A stretch of 64,000 bases of DNA, from assembly GCA_036346405.1 (NCBI GenBank), contig CM070562.1:74419482-74483481 (forward strand). The letters run 5' to 3'. A program made the translations under genes and the position numbers. This document shows positions 1 through 12,017 of the stretch, in pieces (the first letter of the stretch is position 1; the number at the start of each line of letters is the position of its first letter). Under the pieces are notes generated by a model. It made no database searches and was not told where the DNA came from. It worked only from the letters and a program-made list of their open reading frames with translations. The DNA comes from Phyllostachys edulis (lineage: Eukaryota > Streptophyta > Magnoliopsida > Poales > Poaceae).

Positions 1-1
1 A

Positions 2-535
2 ACTATGACTGGTTATGCAGATGCCGGGTACCTGTCAGACCCGCATACAGCTAAGTCGCAAACAGGCTATGTATTCCTGTGTGGTGGAACTGCAATTTCA
101 TGGAAATCGTCTAAGCAAAGTCTTGTATCGACTTCGACGAACCACTCAGAAATTATAGCACTGTACGAGGCCGCACGAGAATGTTCTTGGCTTCGGCGGA
201 TGATTCACCACATCCAGCAGTCGTGTGGATTGAATACCGCGCAAACCCCCACTATTATCTATGAAGATAATGCAGCTTGTGTTGCACAAGTGCAGATGGG
301 TTATGTGAAGAGTTCCCTCACTAAGCATATCAACCCCAAGTTCTTCTATGCTCATGAATTGCAAAAGATGGACGAAATTAAAGTACTGCATACTAAGTCA
401 TGTGAAAATCTAGCAGATGTATTCACTAAGTCACTCCTAGCATCTAGCTTTGAAAGATGCATACGTGGAATTGGAATGATGAGACTTAGAGAAGTGCAGA
501 ATTCAGGGGGAGAACCTTCACAAACTCTTTGTTAA
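2..535 (+). CDS. Ty1/copia polyprotein, C-terminal RNase H (5'-truncated by window edge)
   Basis: This is the last part of a copia pol polyprotein, the RNase H that removes RNA from the RNA/DNA hybrid during reverse transcription. The frame is open from the left edge to TAA at 533-535. Seen motifs are YADAGYLSDP near the start (first catalytic Asp region), SLVSTSTNHSEIIAL (catalytic Glu), YEDNAACV (catalytic Asp), KHINPKFF and the near-terminal NLADVFTKSL, all in the usual copia order. No stop or frameshift is visible in this piece. A polypurine tract and an LTR follow at 770-1039, as expected for the 3' end of a plus-strand element. The remainder of the element lies outside the window. Confidence 0.92.
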   Translation, partial: TMTGYADAGYLSDPHTAKSQTGYVFLCGGTAISWKSSKQSLVSTSTNHSEIIALYEAARECSWLRRMIHHIQQSCGLNTAQTPTIIYEDNAACVAQVQMGYVKSSLTKHINPKFFYAHELQKMDEIKVLHTKSCENLADVFTKSLLASSFERCIRGIGMMRLREVQNSGGEPSQTLC

Positions 536-769
536 AGCTTGATCACGAAGATCGAGTACCTAAAGAATAAATCCTGGAGATTAAATGAAATTAGGTGGAT
601 TGTACTCTTTTTCCCTTGACGAGTTTTCCTGAAGTTTCTTGGTTAAGGTTTTTGATGAGGCAATTCGTGCAACACAATGAAACGCATGACATGTACTCTT
701 TCTCCAAATTTTTCCCACTGGGTTTTTATGGAGTTTTTGATGAGACATGAACATGTCGGATGAGTGTCC

Positions 770-778
770 AAGGGGGAG
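770..778 (+). other. Polypurine tract of the copia element
   Basis: A purine run AAGGGGGAG lies directly before the TG that opens the LTR. It is the expected plus-strand priming site. Confidence 0.8.
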
Positions 779-1039
779 TGTTAGGAAACCGGGCCCATGA
801 CTAGGAGTCCTGGCCCAATTGGACACCTCATGTTTTCCAGTAGTCTATATAAAGGAGAGGGGACCCCTCATTGTAATCGATCATTATTGAAGAGCAATAA
901 AGAGTAGCCCGAAGTCCCCTCATATCTCTGTGTTCAATCTCTTATTCTGTTCTTGTGTTTTTGATTTGTTTTAAGCAATTCTACGCTTGTCTGCGAGGTA
1001 ATCGTTCGGACTGAACTGGCCAGCGACGGTTACTCAACA
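779..1039 (+). repeat. 3' LTR of the copia element (about 261 bp)
   Basis: It starts TGTTAGG directly after the polypurine tract and probably ends ...CTCAACA, giving TGTT/AACA termini. It holds a TATA box at 846-853 and AATAAA at 896-901. The right end is placed by terminal dinucleotides only, because no second LTR is in the window; it could shift by a few bases. Confidence 0.7.
846..853 (+). promoter_or_regulatory. LTR TATA box
   Basis: TATATAAA lies 67 bp into the LTR, about 43 bp before the AATAAA signal, the normal U3/R arrangement of a short copia LTR. Confidence 0.6.
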
Positions 1040-2473
1040 CACACAATACATTCTGGAAGCATGATCATCAGAAAGAACCAAAACTCATTTGGAAAACGAG
1101 AATCTTGAACCGTTAGACCGCTCCATGTGCGGAAGTTTGTCAGCACCGCAACCGCCGAGACAGGTCGCACATCAGCGCAGAAATATCTCTGTCCGGTTCC
1201 GCCGGCTGAAAAGTACAGAGCCGGACAAGCGGTTGGGCTCTGGGATTCGAGGCTGGACATGCCGCAACAATCTTGTCCAGCTCAAACAGCGACGGCTGCG
1301 GTGGGTGACGAGGTGAAAAGTGGCAGTTACTGGAATGTTTGACAGACTCTAGGTCTTCGCTGCAACGGCGGTCAAGCTGAGCTAAGGCGTGATAATGGCA
1401 GATGCAGTGCAAGTGTGTGGATGCTGTAAAAGTGTTTTCATTTCAAATAAAAAAATGTAAAATTTGGATGATAGTGATGATGATGATGATGATGATTAGA
1501 GAATTATTCATGCATTCAACTTTTGTAATATGGAATTGCTGAGTATGAAATACTCATCCTTAATATTAATCCTCCATGTTTATGGAACTGACCTGAGTGC
1601 TTCCATAAGCAGGGCGAAGACTACAACGGGAAGTGCACTACATAAGAATAGGACAGTAGGTCATTGTGTCTTATTTATGTAGTCCACTGTCTTAGTTAGC
1701 AAGTTTAGGTGGAACTTGTACTGAAGAACATGTTTTAAGTAGGAGACATTGGTATGCTCTATGTAAGGTTTTAGCCCTGCATGGCATGATATTGTAATAA
1801 TAATGAACTTATTAGCTATTCTCTGCTGCGATCTCTGATGTGACTTGTTATTTGACAAAACTGGTTTTTGTCAAATAATAATTCATAGATTGGTGCCATT
1901 TATCTAAGGTAATGATGGCACAGGTCGTCACCACAATGCCATGGAGCTTGTCATGATTACACTGAGTGATTTGCAACGTGCCATGGAGCCCGTTAAGTAA
2001 TTGAATCTGTCTTTGAATGCAGTAGGAACAAAGATGGTAAATTTGACGTCGCGTGCTGATTGCGACAAATTAACCTGCTATGATGCTATGTTGCATAGTG
2101 CGGTGAGTGGTGTATACTAGTAACACATACTAATATTTGGGTCATGAACAATTAGATTTGATAGACCATCAAGGATTTGGCCATCTAGAATATAAAAACA
2201 ACCCTATGAGGTCAAAGATGTGCAGAGTAATATATGCTATCTAAGGTATTACGATTTGCAATACCACAGCATATTAGCATCGCATTGTTGCAGCATTCTC
2301 TTAAACACAATTATAATTCATAGTCCATACATAATGACATAAATTATAGAACCGTCCTGGTTATTATTGCCATATCTGGGAGATCTCTGATGAAGGGTGG
2401 TGAGAATTAGGGAGCAATAGGTAGAGGGCGGTGGCTTACTTTGGCGCCGGTGGTGCGCTGGAGAAAGTAGGGG
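1040..2473. other. Unassigned sequence between the copia element and the DUF4283 gene
   Basis: I see no supported gene here. The first 350 bases are GC-richer with short open frames on both strands but no recognisable domain; the rest is AT-rich. It may hold the 5' untranslated region of the following gene or LINE. A GAT microsatellite lies at 1476-1496. Confidence 0.4.
1476..1496. repeat. (GAT)7 microsatellite
   Basis: Seven perfect GAT units with an imperfect copy just before. Confidence 0.85.
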
Positions 2474-5211
2474 GTGTCGCAGGATGAAGTGGAAGATCAT
2501 CAAGAGAGAGATGTGGAGAGTAGACGGAGAGGTAGAGAAGATTTGCAGCATTTTTTGGAGTTCATGAAGGACGACTTGAAACCCTTGGTTTCGTCAGATC
2601 CCCAGAAGCAACTTCTTAGGTTTCAAGGATCGAAGGTGGTTGTCGAGGATGATGGTTGGTCTCTGGCGTTGCTGCTTGGTTATGAAGTCGCAGATGAGGC
2701 TAAGCGTTGGACTCCGGTGTCTTCTGCCAATGTACGTATCTGCAATCCTGACCCTCTGCGTGACCGGAGAACCTGCGGTTCTGGATCGCGGTTTTGGGCT
2801 TCGTCCGGGGACTCCGATTCCGACGAGGAGGTACCGGGAGCAGATGTCCGATCTATCTCTTCTAAGAGTTTTCTGCGTTCTGCTCTGGGGGCAGGCTTTT
2901 CGGTACAGGAGGTTCGGCAGGCAGAAGCTTCTCTAGCTAGCTCTGACGCGTGTTCTAAGGCCAGTGTCATAGTTTCACCCGAAATCGTCAATCCGAAGGT
3001 CTCTCTTGCAAGGAAAATTGTTGTTGTGGTGGCTAAGCGTCGTCATTCAAAGGTAGCACCATGGAAAGGACCCCTACCACCTCAGCATCGCCCGCAATCT
3101 TTAACTCTTGGGGATGTGGCAGTGGTTGATCGTCAATCATCTGTGGGTAGGCGACAGTCGAGGTGGCCGGCAGATCATGGTTTATCATTGCAGGAGATTC
3201 AGGGGACGGAGGTTGAAGATGGTGTTCAATTTTCAAATTTTGAACCAAAATTCAGAACGATATCTGCGGCCATTGATTGTGTTGGATCAGCGCCGTATGT
3301 CTCGGGCTTGAGTGGGGCCGGCAAAAATCCTTCGGCAATTGACTGGTCTGGTGTTGTCCCGTCCGTTTTGGTTGCGTTCGAACCAGGCCAACGCCGCTTC
3401 CGTTTCTCCAATGCGCTGGGTCGCTACTTTGCTCGAACAGGCAGCCTTCCTCGTCTCGCGAGGGATCCAAGTGCTACGCCGCTTCCGAAGACGGCGGCTC
3501 CGTTCTCTTCCCTTCGACCTTCCTACGCCGAAGTGGTGCGCCGAGGGATGGAGACCGGGGCTAATCAAGGGGGAGGAGGTGCTGGTTGTGGAGGTGGTCT
3601 GTATGGAGGTCGAGGTCCTCGCACTCGGGGAGGTTTTGGTGGTGGCGGTCTCGGCTTCAATGGTGCCAGTGGATCTTACATTGGAGGCGGAGGTAATTCT
3701 GGTGGCAACACCTTCGGCTTTAATCAAGATGGGTTTGGGAATTTTGCCCAGGGTTTCAGCAGAGGGGTTGGCTTCGGCTTCAATCAAGGTGGAGGTGCTG
3801 GCTTTGATGGCGGGGATGGCTATGGCGGGCAAGGCTTCAATCCGGGGCACGGCGGTTTCGGACCGGGACATGGCGATGGTCGTCGTGGCTTCCCCCGTGG
3901 TCGTGGGCAACTAGGTTTCACATCTAGATGAGGCAGTGGTGCTCGATTTCAGGGCAGGGGACAGCAGAACCTTGGTTTCCAGCCAATGAATGTGGAAGCG
4001 CTGCCTCCTATTGCCGATGCTTCTACTTCAGGCTGGCCGCCGGGCTCTATGCTTGCGCCTGTTGCGGCTTCAGCCATGCTGGCAGGGCAGGTGCCCGTTC
4101 TTCAGGAGGCACCAGCAGGTTTGGCTCATGGTATTCAATCTCAGGCTTTGCAGGTTGGGACGCATCATCCGGTCAGCAGCCAGTTGACAACGGCCCAGGC
4201 AGTGCAACCGGTCTTAGGTTCAATGTCCTTGGTGAATCCAACCTCTCTTGCTGGTTCGGTGACTGTAGGGAAGGTTGTAATGGCAGGAGATAAGGCTTCC
4301 GAGGTGGCATCTAAGGCAAATTTCCAGGAGGCATCGCCGAAGTCCAAAGAATATCCAGAGGGTCGTCGGTTAGGCTTACTCCCCAGGAATGCAGCTATTC
4401 AAGGTGAATCTGAGGGTGGTTCTTCAAAGGCCACTGCAAAGAAGAAGTATTGCTGGCATTGTGCAACTAAAGGTCATGCCACTTCCTCATGTAAGGCGGT
4501 GTTGTGTTGTGATATTTGTGACAATGATGGGCATGTAGCCTTTAAGTGTCCCGTTCTTAAAGACCCTCATCCAGTGGCACACTCGGTGGGATATGCAGCG
4601 GAAGAGCTTGGTTTCTACCATATTCCGTATGCTCCCTTATTGGATGAGTCATCAGATCAGTCGACTGTGTTGGTCAAAGTGGTTGGGGGTTCTATCTCAG
4701 TTGATCAGCTGACGGGTCACCTTCACAAACTAGTACTAGGAGACTGGGTCTGGGTGGTGGAAGAATTGGACAATAAATCTTTTGTCGTCCCCTTCCCATC
4801 CCAATCTGAGTTACAACGTACAATGGCTTATGGAGGTGCCGTGATTAAAGAGCTTGGTATGCAGTTCACATTTGAAGAATATGAGGATGTCTTGTGTGGT
4901 ATGCCTATGCCAAAAGTTTGGGTGCGTGTTAAAGGTCTTTCTAAAAAGCTGCGTAAGTATCAAATTCTTTGGGCGTTAGGCTCTATGTTTGGGGCTACTC
5001 AGAAGGTGGATATGAAGACTACGAAGTGCAGTACCTTTGGTCGTGTCTTTGTCGCTGTTCTTAATCCGGACTTAATTCTGACTAGATGGATGTGGTTATT
5101 GGTGATCGTTATTTTGAGCTAAAGTTTGTAGTGGAGCAAAACACTATGGTCAATGTTCCGGTTCAAATGGATACGGATGACAAAGGGCATGAGGATGATG
5201 ACAATGATCAA
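2474..5211 (+). pseudogene. DUF4283 / CCHC zinc-knuckle protein, LINE ORF1-type, broken
   Basis: A nucleic-acid-binding, gag-like protein of the kind encoded as ORF1 by plant LINEs or found as stand-alone derivatives. Order of parts: an N-terminal segment without a recognised domain; a Gly/Phe/Asn-rich low-complexity stretch at about 3560-3960; two zinc knuckles (CWHCATKGHATSSC, 4451-4492, and CDICDNDGHVAFKC, 4508-4549); then a DUF4283-like domain with VVPFPSQSEL and MPKVWVRVKGL. There is no in-frame ATG until 2564; a TAG lies in frame at 2468, so the true start may need splicing or lie at 2564. An in-frame TGA at 3929-3931 splits the Gly-rich part; the same frame continues with GSGARFQGRG. 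A frameshift near 5085 moves the end of the domain (MDVVIGDRYFELKF) to another frame. The gene is cut at 5211 by a minus-strand LTR, so no ORF2 is visible. Confidence 0.8.
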
Positions 5212-5509
5212 TGTGAGACCCCGACGTTTATTAGGCTCATAATACTTAGTCATCCGATTGACCCTAGTATTATCAACCAAATAAACCCCGGTCTCGAGAG
5301 ATGTATACTTCCTGAATGCAAGATACATACCTCACAACAAAAGAATGTATCAATTCCATACAACACATAGAACATAAGCAACAAACCGAAGTTAACATTA
5401 ATATGGAATAGATATTACAAAAGAGAGGCCCTTAGGCCAAAAAGCGAGAATACAAAAGATAACAATGAAGCAAAAGTGCCATAAAGATGGCTATAACACA
5501 AAGCCAATC
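5212..5509 (-). repeat. Remnant 3' LTR end (298 bp) of the minus-strand T1 copy
   Basis: It matches 7233-7535 and the ends of the T1 LTRs at 28700 and 39205. The plus strand begins TGTGAGACCC, the complement of the LTR end. Homology stops at 5509, where gag sequence begins. Confidence 0.88.
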
Positions 5510-6461
5510 ATCTTAGGGCATTGGTTCGCATAATGCCCCTTCTGGTTGCATGAGAAACATGTGACCCGGCAATGGTTATGGGGCCGCTCACGACTCGCAG
5601 TGCACGGATCGAGACACGGCTGCGAAGGACGAGGAACAGGCGGTGACCTCGGGCGCCAAGAGTGAGAGTGGTACCCCGAGATCGCCCGGCGGGACGGAAG
5701 AATCGCCTCGATGACTTATGGGCCTCCCACTTGCGCTTATGGAGTCCATAAGCTCTCGAGCCGCACGCCACGACGATGGCCTTGTCGACCAAGGTCTGGA
5801 AATCGTGAAGTCGACAATGGATAGCTTGTCCTTCAGCTCCTCGCACAAGCCACGCTGAACTTGGCACCTTAGCCATATCGGTGGCCACATCCTCGTGGAG
5901 CATAACGAGCTAGATGGTTGAACTTGTAGACATACTCCATGATCGAGCTCGCCCTTGCTTGAGTGCAAGAAACTCCTGCTTCTTGATCTCCATCAAGCCG
6001 GCAGGGATGTGAGCCCGACGGAAGGCAGTACGAAACTCCTCCCAAGAGACGGTGTGATCCACGGGCTGCATGGCGAGAAAGCTCTCCCACCATGACAAAG
6101 CTGCACCCTCCACCGGTGCGATCGCGACAGCGCCTTCTCGTGCTCCGGCATCACATGATGCGGCTTACGCCCACAAGACGGCCAATCGTCCGCATCCAAA
6201 GGGTCCTCGACCGGGAAAAGGTAGGGGCTGAGTACGAAGAAACTCCGCGAGTCCTCCACGCGCCGATGGGCGTTCCTTGCCCGCATCCTCAAGCTCCGTA
6301 AGTGTAGGTGGTGTTGCGCGATGACGCCCATAGAGAACTCTCCGGTCATCCGCGCGGTTGCGCTCGATCTGAAGAAGAACCTCGGCCATGGTCGGAGGAG
6401 GAGGAAGCTCCTCGTCCGGACCAGCTGACTGGCCTTGGCCGCTACAAGTGCGTCCGGCCAT
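5510..6461 (-). pseudogene. T1 gag (minus strand), frameshifted
   Basis: Capsid/nucleocapsid precursor. The start ATG is at 6461 (minus), giving MAGRTCSGQGQ and then a proline-rich PDEELPPPPTMAEVLLQIERN. The retrotransposon gag core contains SWWESFLAMQPVDHTVSWEE, followed by FRRAHIPAGLMEIKKQEF. A complete zinc knuckle CFSCNQKGHYANQC lies close to 5530-5570, the last element codons before the deletion junction. The reading frame breaks near 5905 and 6130-6165. It is the diverged sister of the gag at 29470 and keeps the knuckle that the other copy has lost. Confidence 0.8.
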
Positions 6462-7214
6462 CCTGTTACAATGAAATTTGGTTAGCAACTAGACCCAAAA
6501 ACAAAGCCTTAAAGAGAGCAAAAGCGATCGACTAGGGGAATGGAATATCACCCCAAACGAAAGCCAAAATCAGCGGTTATTTAAACTTTAAAAAGCTTCT
6601 AAAAGACTCTAAAAACAGCCAAGAAACACCAAACGCAAGGCTCAACTTCTCAACTCAACTAACCCGTATTGAATGAACGAGTAATTGGTCGAGAAGATCA
6701 AAAATCAGATTGTAAGATGAGATCTAAAACTATTAGAGAGCAAGGTTAATGCAGCGAAATAAGTGTTAGATACTTAGCTAACTAGTATCACATCTTACCC
6801 TTTTATTCCCACAAGTTTTAGTTGATTAACCTCTCATTATCTATCCTAATTAGACACCTTTGAGACTGCTGTCCGAAATTTGATGCTTGCTGTCCAGATT
6901 TCAGATCCAAGCTCCTTGTCTAATCATCGACTCGAAACTTCAAAACCTTGTAGTGGGCAGCTCACACTTCAATTTGCCAATCTCATTGGTTCTCCCAAAA
7001 CCCAGTGTTAATCGATAACAACTATTTTGTAGAAGGGAAGAGAGGAAAACAACTTTTAAAACTCAAATTAGAGTGGGATGAGAAGAGAAAGCTAAGATAG
7101 GTAAGGAATAAAATCCGAGAATTTACCTAAGCTTTCAAAATTCATTTGATGCTTTGAAAATAGGTTTTCAAAATATCCTAAGGATGACCAAGCTTGCGTT
7201 ACTACGGTCAGTAT
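6462..7214 (-). other. 5' leader of the minus-strand T1 copy
   Basis: Non-coding leader, collinear with 28719-29469. Next to the gag ATG it carries the same branch-point-like TGCTAAC and acceptor-like TAACAG described for the intact T1 element. Confidence 0.7.
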
Positions 7215-7227
7215 GGCTCTGATACCA
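7215..7227 (-). other. Primer binding site (initiator tRNA-Met), minus strand
   Basis: The plus strand reads GGCTCTGATACCA, the complement of TGGTATCAGAGCC, five bases from the LTR edge at 7233. Confidence 0.9.
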
Positions 7228-7232
7228 ACTTT

Positions 7233-9660
7233 TGTGAGACTCGACGCTTTATTAGGCTCATAATACTTAGTCATCCGATTGACCCTAGTATTATCAACCA
7301 AATAAACCCTCAGTCTCGAGAGATGTATACTTCCTGAATGCAAGATACATACCTCACAACAAAAGAATGTATCAATGCCATACAACACATAGAACATAAG
7401 CAACAAACCGAAGTTAACATTAATATGGAATAGATATTACAAAAGAGAGGCCCTTAGGCCAAAAAGCAATAAATACAAAAAGATAACAATGAAGCAAAAG
7501 TGCCATAAAGATGGCTATAACACAAAGCCAATCGGTGTGCCTTAACCCTAGGCATCTCGACCGACCGCCAAGCTAGTCGTCAAGAAAGCGCAACACGTAG
7601 CACAAAAGAGAGGCTCTTGGAGCTCTCCTTCTTCCTCTGCAACAAAAGCCACAAAATTGCCACAACCACGGGCGATGAGTACATAAAGTACTCCATAAGA
7701 CTTACGTGTGAGATAACAGAACTATAAATAGCTACATGCAAGCTTTATTTAAGTGGATGAGGCTTTGGACTCATTTTAGCATAAAGCAACATTTATTTGC
7801 AATAACATAATAGATTGGAGGCAATTTGACAAAGCATTTTTAAATGTTGAAGTAACAACGGGATAATAACATAGTAACAACAACAAGAACAATCCTGGAA
7901 GTGACTAACCCAAGTCACCACAACAATAGCATGAACTCCCGCTCATACCAACCATGTCAAGTTTTAATTAAAGGTTGTAGTCTAGTCTTGAACGACCTTA
8001 CCAAGCATGTCCATAACCTAGGACGAGGCTATTCGAATAGTTTTATCCCTGCAGGGTGTACCACTGCACCCACACGCCGCATCGCCTTTCCTTTACGCAC
8101 ACTTCCGAAGGTGTGCCGCACGGCTAAGTCCTCGAGACCTTTCCAAAGGATGAATGCTAATTACGAGCTGCACAACCCACGGGAGAAGGAGACATCACAA
8201 CCTTCCCTAAGCTAATGCTCCCTCCCACACTATACATATACATTTGTTTTTGAAAACACACCAACCGAGCTCACTCATAATTAACACCTCCTAGAGTACT
8301 TAGTCAAGAGGGGTTCCATATGCCCTCGCGTGGTTAGTACGCCAAATCTCTTGGCTTAGTGACCCAAGTACTCGGTCCTTAGGGACCCGGCATACCACCA
8401 CATCCAAAAACCGCACCATCCATCCAATATGCCCAAGTCTAAATCAATCTTTTATTTTCAGTTTTGATTTTACAATTAATCATAGCACAAGTGCTGGACA
8501 TAAAGGAGTAATAATCATTTTTGAGTGATCAAGACCATGGACTAAGTCGATGATCGCCCATTTCTACCGAAAACTAAGCATGTCTAAGCAATTTACATCG
8601 AAACTACTAAGTGATAAGAGCTCATCCAACGAGCTCCCACCACAGCAATTAACCTAGGCTCATGGTAGTAGAGGATAAACAATTCCTACAGATTATGCAA
8701 CTATAGGATTACTAACGACATTTAACACAAAGTAGCATGCATACATAGAAGTAAAACAAAGTATTAAGCTTTAAAGTAATGGGACAATGATGGAAATGGT
8801 CAAACTGCTTGCCTTGTTGCTGGCCAAGTTGTGGCAGAGGATCGCTCTCGGGATCACCACAAATGTCGAAACCTAACGGAAAAGCGATAAAGAACCGATA
8901 AGAACGACGAAAGGCAACAAAGATAGCACAGCAAACGAACTCCAAATTCTCTAAAAATTTTACAGCAGCAAGACAATGATTTATCATGAATTTAGCAACA
9001 AGAACCAATTGATTTGGATTCTCAATGCAAAAGATATGATGAAATCAATTCTGCTCAGCCTATTAATTACCAAACTGCACTATTCACTAATTTAATTATG
9101 AGGCAACATTTTCTAGGAAAGTAGCGAAGCTGAAATTTTTACTGTAAAACCAGCACCTCATGAGATGAATAACACAATTGAGTTCATCTCATTTGGAGCT
9201 ATATTGCACTTTCTACAAATTTTCAAAAACAAGAACTTGAACAAAATTATAATGCACAAGTCCTCATTTTCCTAACAGCAACAAGCTCAAAACTAATTTT
9301 CACAGTGAGTTCACTAAGAGAGGAAACCAACAAAGTTGGTCTCACCCAAAAATAACCTATAGAGCATTAGTTATGTATTTTACAAGTTAAGCATTGATTT
9401 AAGTGCACATTTTAAAGTTGGTTTTAAAATCTAATGGCAAACTGTGCTCTGGAGCTGAACTCAACTTACAATCATTTTTGGATTAAAGTCAAGTTCAAGA
9501 CAGAGCTAACACAATTTGAATGACCTCATTTGGAATTAAAATGAAAGAGATATGAAATTCTAAAGTCTATACCTTATTTCAGTTTAACTAAGACCTCACT
9601 GGAATTCCTAAAACTCACAAGGGTATGGGAGGACGTGAGCCACCGATCTTAAATCCAACG
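7233..9660 (-). repeat. 5' LTR of the minus-strand T1 copy (gap-truncated)
   Basis: Collinear in reverse with the last 2.4 kb of the T1 LTRs. It contains the stem-loop GAGTAC/GTACTC (7677-7693) and the candidate mini-exon (8872 to 8813, 60 nt, open). It runs into the N block at 9661 just inside the GACCTCC-rich part. Confidence 0.85.
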
Positions 9661-9760
9661 NNNNNNNNNNNNNNNNNNNNNNNNNNNNNNNNNNNNNNNN
9701 NNNNNNNNNNNNNNNNNNNNNNNNNNNNNNNNNNNNNNNNNNNNNNNNNNNNNNNNNNNN
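9661..9760. other. Assembly gap (100 N)
   Basis: Exactly 100 N, the usual placeholder for a scaffold gap of unknown size. Inverted T1 LTRs flank it on both sides, so the true content may be several kilobases. Confidence 0.97.
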
Positions 9761-11865
9761 TTATTTGTGAGTAAACCCAATTCAGCAATAGCTTCCTCCA
9801 TTAATGGTCTCACTGTGAAAATTAGTTTTGAGCATGTTGCTATTAGGAAAATGAGGACTTGTGCATTATAATTTTGTTCAAGTTCTTGTTTTGAAAAATT
9901 ATAGAAAGTGCATAATAGCTCCAAATGAGGTGAACTCAATTGTGTTATTCATCTCATGAGGTGCTGGTTTTACAGTAAAAATTTCAGCTTCACTTCTATT
10001 CTAGAAAATTTTGTGATGAACAGTAACATATTTCTAATTAATAGGCTGAGCAGAATTGATTTCATCATATCTTTTGCATTAAGAATCCAAATCAATTGGT
10101 TCTTGTTGCTAAATTCATGATAAATCATTGTCTTGCTGCTGTAGAAAATTCAGAGAATTTGGAGTTCGTTTGTTGTGCTGTCTTTGTTGTTTTTAAATCG
10201 TTCTTATCGGTTCTTTCTCGCCTTTCCGTTAGGTTTAGAGCATTTGTGGTGATCCGAGAGTGACCCTCCGCAACAAAGTGACCAGCAACAGCAAGGCAAG
10301 CAGTTTGATCATTTCCATCATTGTCCCATTACTTTAAAGCTTAATATATTGTTTTACTTCTATGTATGCATGCTACTTTGTGTTAAATGTAAGCTAGCAA
10401 GCCTATAGTTGCATAATCTGTAGGAATTGTTCATCCTCTACTACCATGAGCCTAGGTTATTTGCTGTGGTGGGAGCTCGTTGGATGAGCTCCTATCACTT
10501 AGTAGTTTCGATTTGATTGCTTAGACATGCTTAGTTTTCGGTGAAATGGGCGATCATCGACTTAGTCGATGGTCTTGATCACTCAAAACTGATTATTACT
10601 CCTATATGTCCAGCACTTGTGCTTTGATTAATTGTAAAATCAAAAACTGAAAATAAAAGATTGATTTAGACTTGGGCATATTGGATGGATGGTGCGGTTT
10701 TTGGATGTGGTGGTATGCTGGGTCCCTAAGGACCAGTACTTGAGTCACTAAGCCAGCGATTTAGCGTACTAACCACGCTTGAGGGCATATGGAACCCTCT
10801 TGACTAACTACTCTAGGAGGTGTTAATTATGGCGAGCTCGGTTGGTGTGTTTTCAAAACAAATGTATATGTATAGTGTGGGAGGGCATTAGCTTGGGAAG
10901 GTTGTGGGATGTCTCCTTCTCCCGTGGGTTGTGCAGCTCGTAGTAGCATTCATCCTTTGGAAAGGTCTCGTAGGACTTAGCCGTGCAGCACACCTTCGGA
11001 AGTGTGCGTAAAGGAAAGGCGGTCTGACGTGTGGGTACAGTGGTACACCCTGCAGGGATAAAACTATTCGAATAGCCTCGTCCTAGGTTATGGACATGCT
11101 TGGTAAGGTCGTTCAAGACTAGACTACAACCTTTAATTAAAACTTGACATGGTTGGTATGAACGGGGAGTTCATGCTATTGTTGTGGTGACTTGGGTTAG
11201 TCACTTCTAGGTTGATCTTGTTGTTGTTACTATGTTATTATCTCGTTGTTACTTCAACATTTAAAAATGCTTTGCCAAATTGCCTTCAATCTATTATGTT
11301 ATTGCAAATAAATGTTGCTTTATGCTAAAATGAGTCCAAAGCCTCATCCACTTAAATAAAGCTTGCATGTAGCTAACTTATAGTTACGTTATCTTACCGT
11401 CGGTCTTGCAGTACAATAAACAAGTTATTGTACTCATTTGCTTTCTTAACAACCTTGTTGCGGAGGAGGTAGAGCCCAAAGGGCTTTACTTTTTAATAAT
11501 TGTCTTGGTGGTTGGGAGAGTGACTAGCTTGGCGGTCGGTCGATTGCCTTGTGGGCTAAAGGCACCTTGGTTGGCTCTTATTTTGGCCATCTTTATGGCA
11601 CTTTTGCTTCATTGTTATCTTTTGTAATTATTGTTATTGGGCCTAAGGGCCTCTCTTTTTGTAATATCTATTCCATATTAATGTTAACTTCGGTTTGTTG
11701 CTTATGTACTATGTGTTGTATGGAATTGATGCATTCTTTTGTTGTGAGGTATGTGTCTGCGTGCAGGAAGTATACATCTCTCGAGACCGAGTTTATTTGG
11801 TTGATAATACTAGGGTCAATTGGATGACTAAGTATTATGAGCCTAATAAGCGTCGAGATCTCACA
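9761..11865 (+). repeat. T1-like LTR, 3' part, plus strand
   Basis: Collinear with the final 2.1 kb of the T1 LTR but visibly more diverged. It ends ...GATCTCACA at 11865. No primer binding site follows (next bases TAACTATTTC), so it is a solo LTR or a 3' LTR whose body lies in the gap. The mini-exon counterpart is 10233-10295. The hairpin at 11410-11433 has a changed sequence but perfect pairing (AGTACAATAA/TTATTGTACT). Confidence 0.8.
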
Positions 11866-12017
11866 TAACTATTTCTATCAATAATCTGTCATGGTCCTTC
11901 ATGATAATTGTACATGTTTTAGGAATTTGTATTTGTTCTAGTCGATTATTCATATGGTATTTGTTTTGATCACGCTCTTTGGAATACATTGCAATGATAA
12001 TTCTATTTCTTGTGAAG

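Larger units (their letters stand above)
5212..9660 (-). mobile_element. T1-family Ty3/gypsy element, minus strand, internally deleted and cut by the gap
   Basis: Reading the minus strand: a 5' LTR (9660 to 7233, its start lost in the gap), a tRNA-Met primer site, leader, gag, then a direct jump from the gag zinc knuckle into the last 298 bp of the 3' LTR. All of pol and most of the 3' LTR are gone. It interrupts the DUF4283 gene; the left flanking bases are ATCAA, and the matching duplication would lie in or beyond the gap. Confidence 0.85.

Noticed and set aside
3287..3910. 207-codon open frame on the minus strand inside the DUF4283 gene
   Set aside because: It is a Thr/Ser/Ala-rich mirror of the Gly-rich sense tract; the zinc knuckles and DUF4283 match lie on the plus strand.
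9761..11865. Interpretation of the inverted LTRs around the gap as a foldback transposon
   Set aside because: Each arm has ordinary LTR ends, and the left arm has a primer site and gag attached, so they are two separate retrotransposon pieces.
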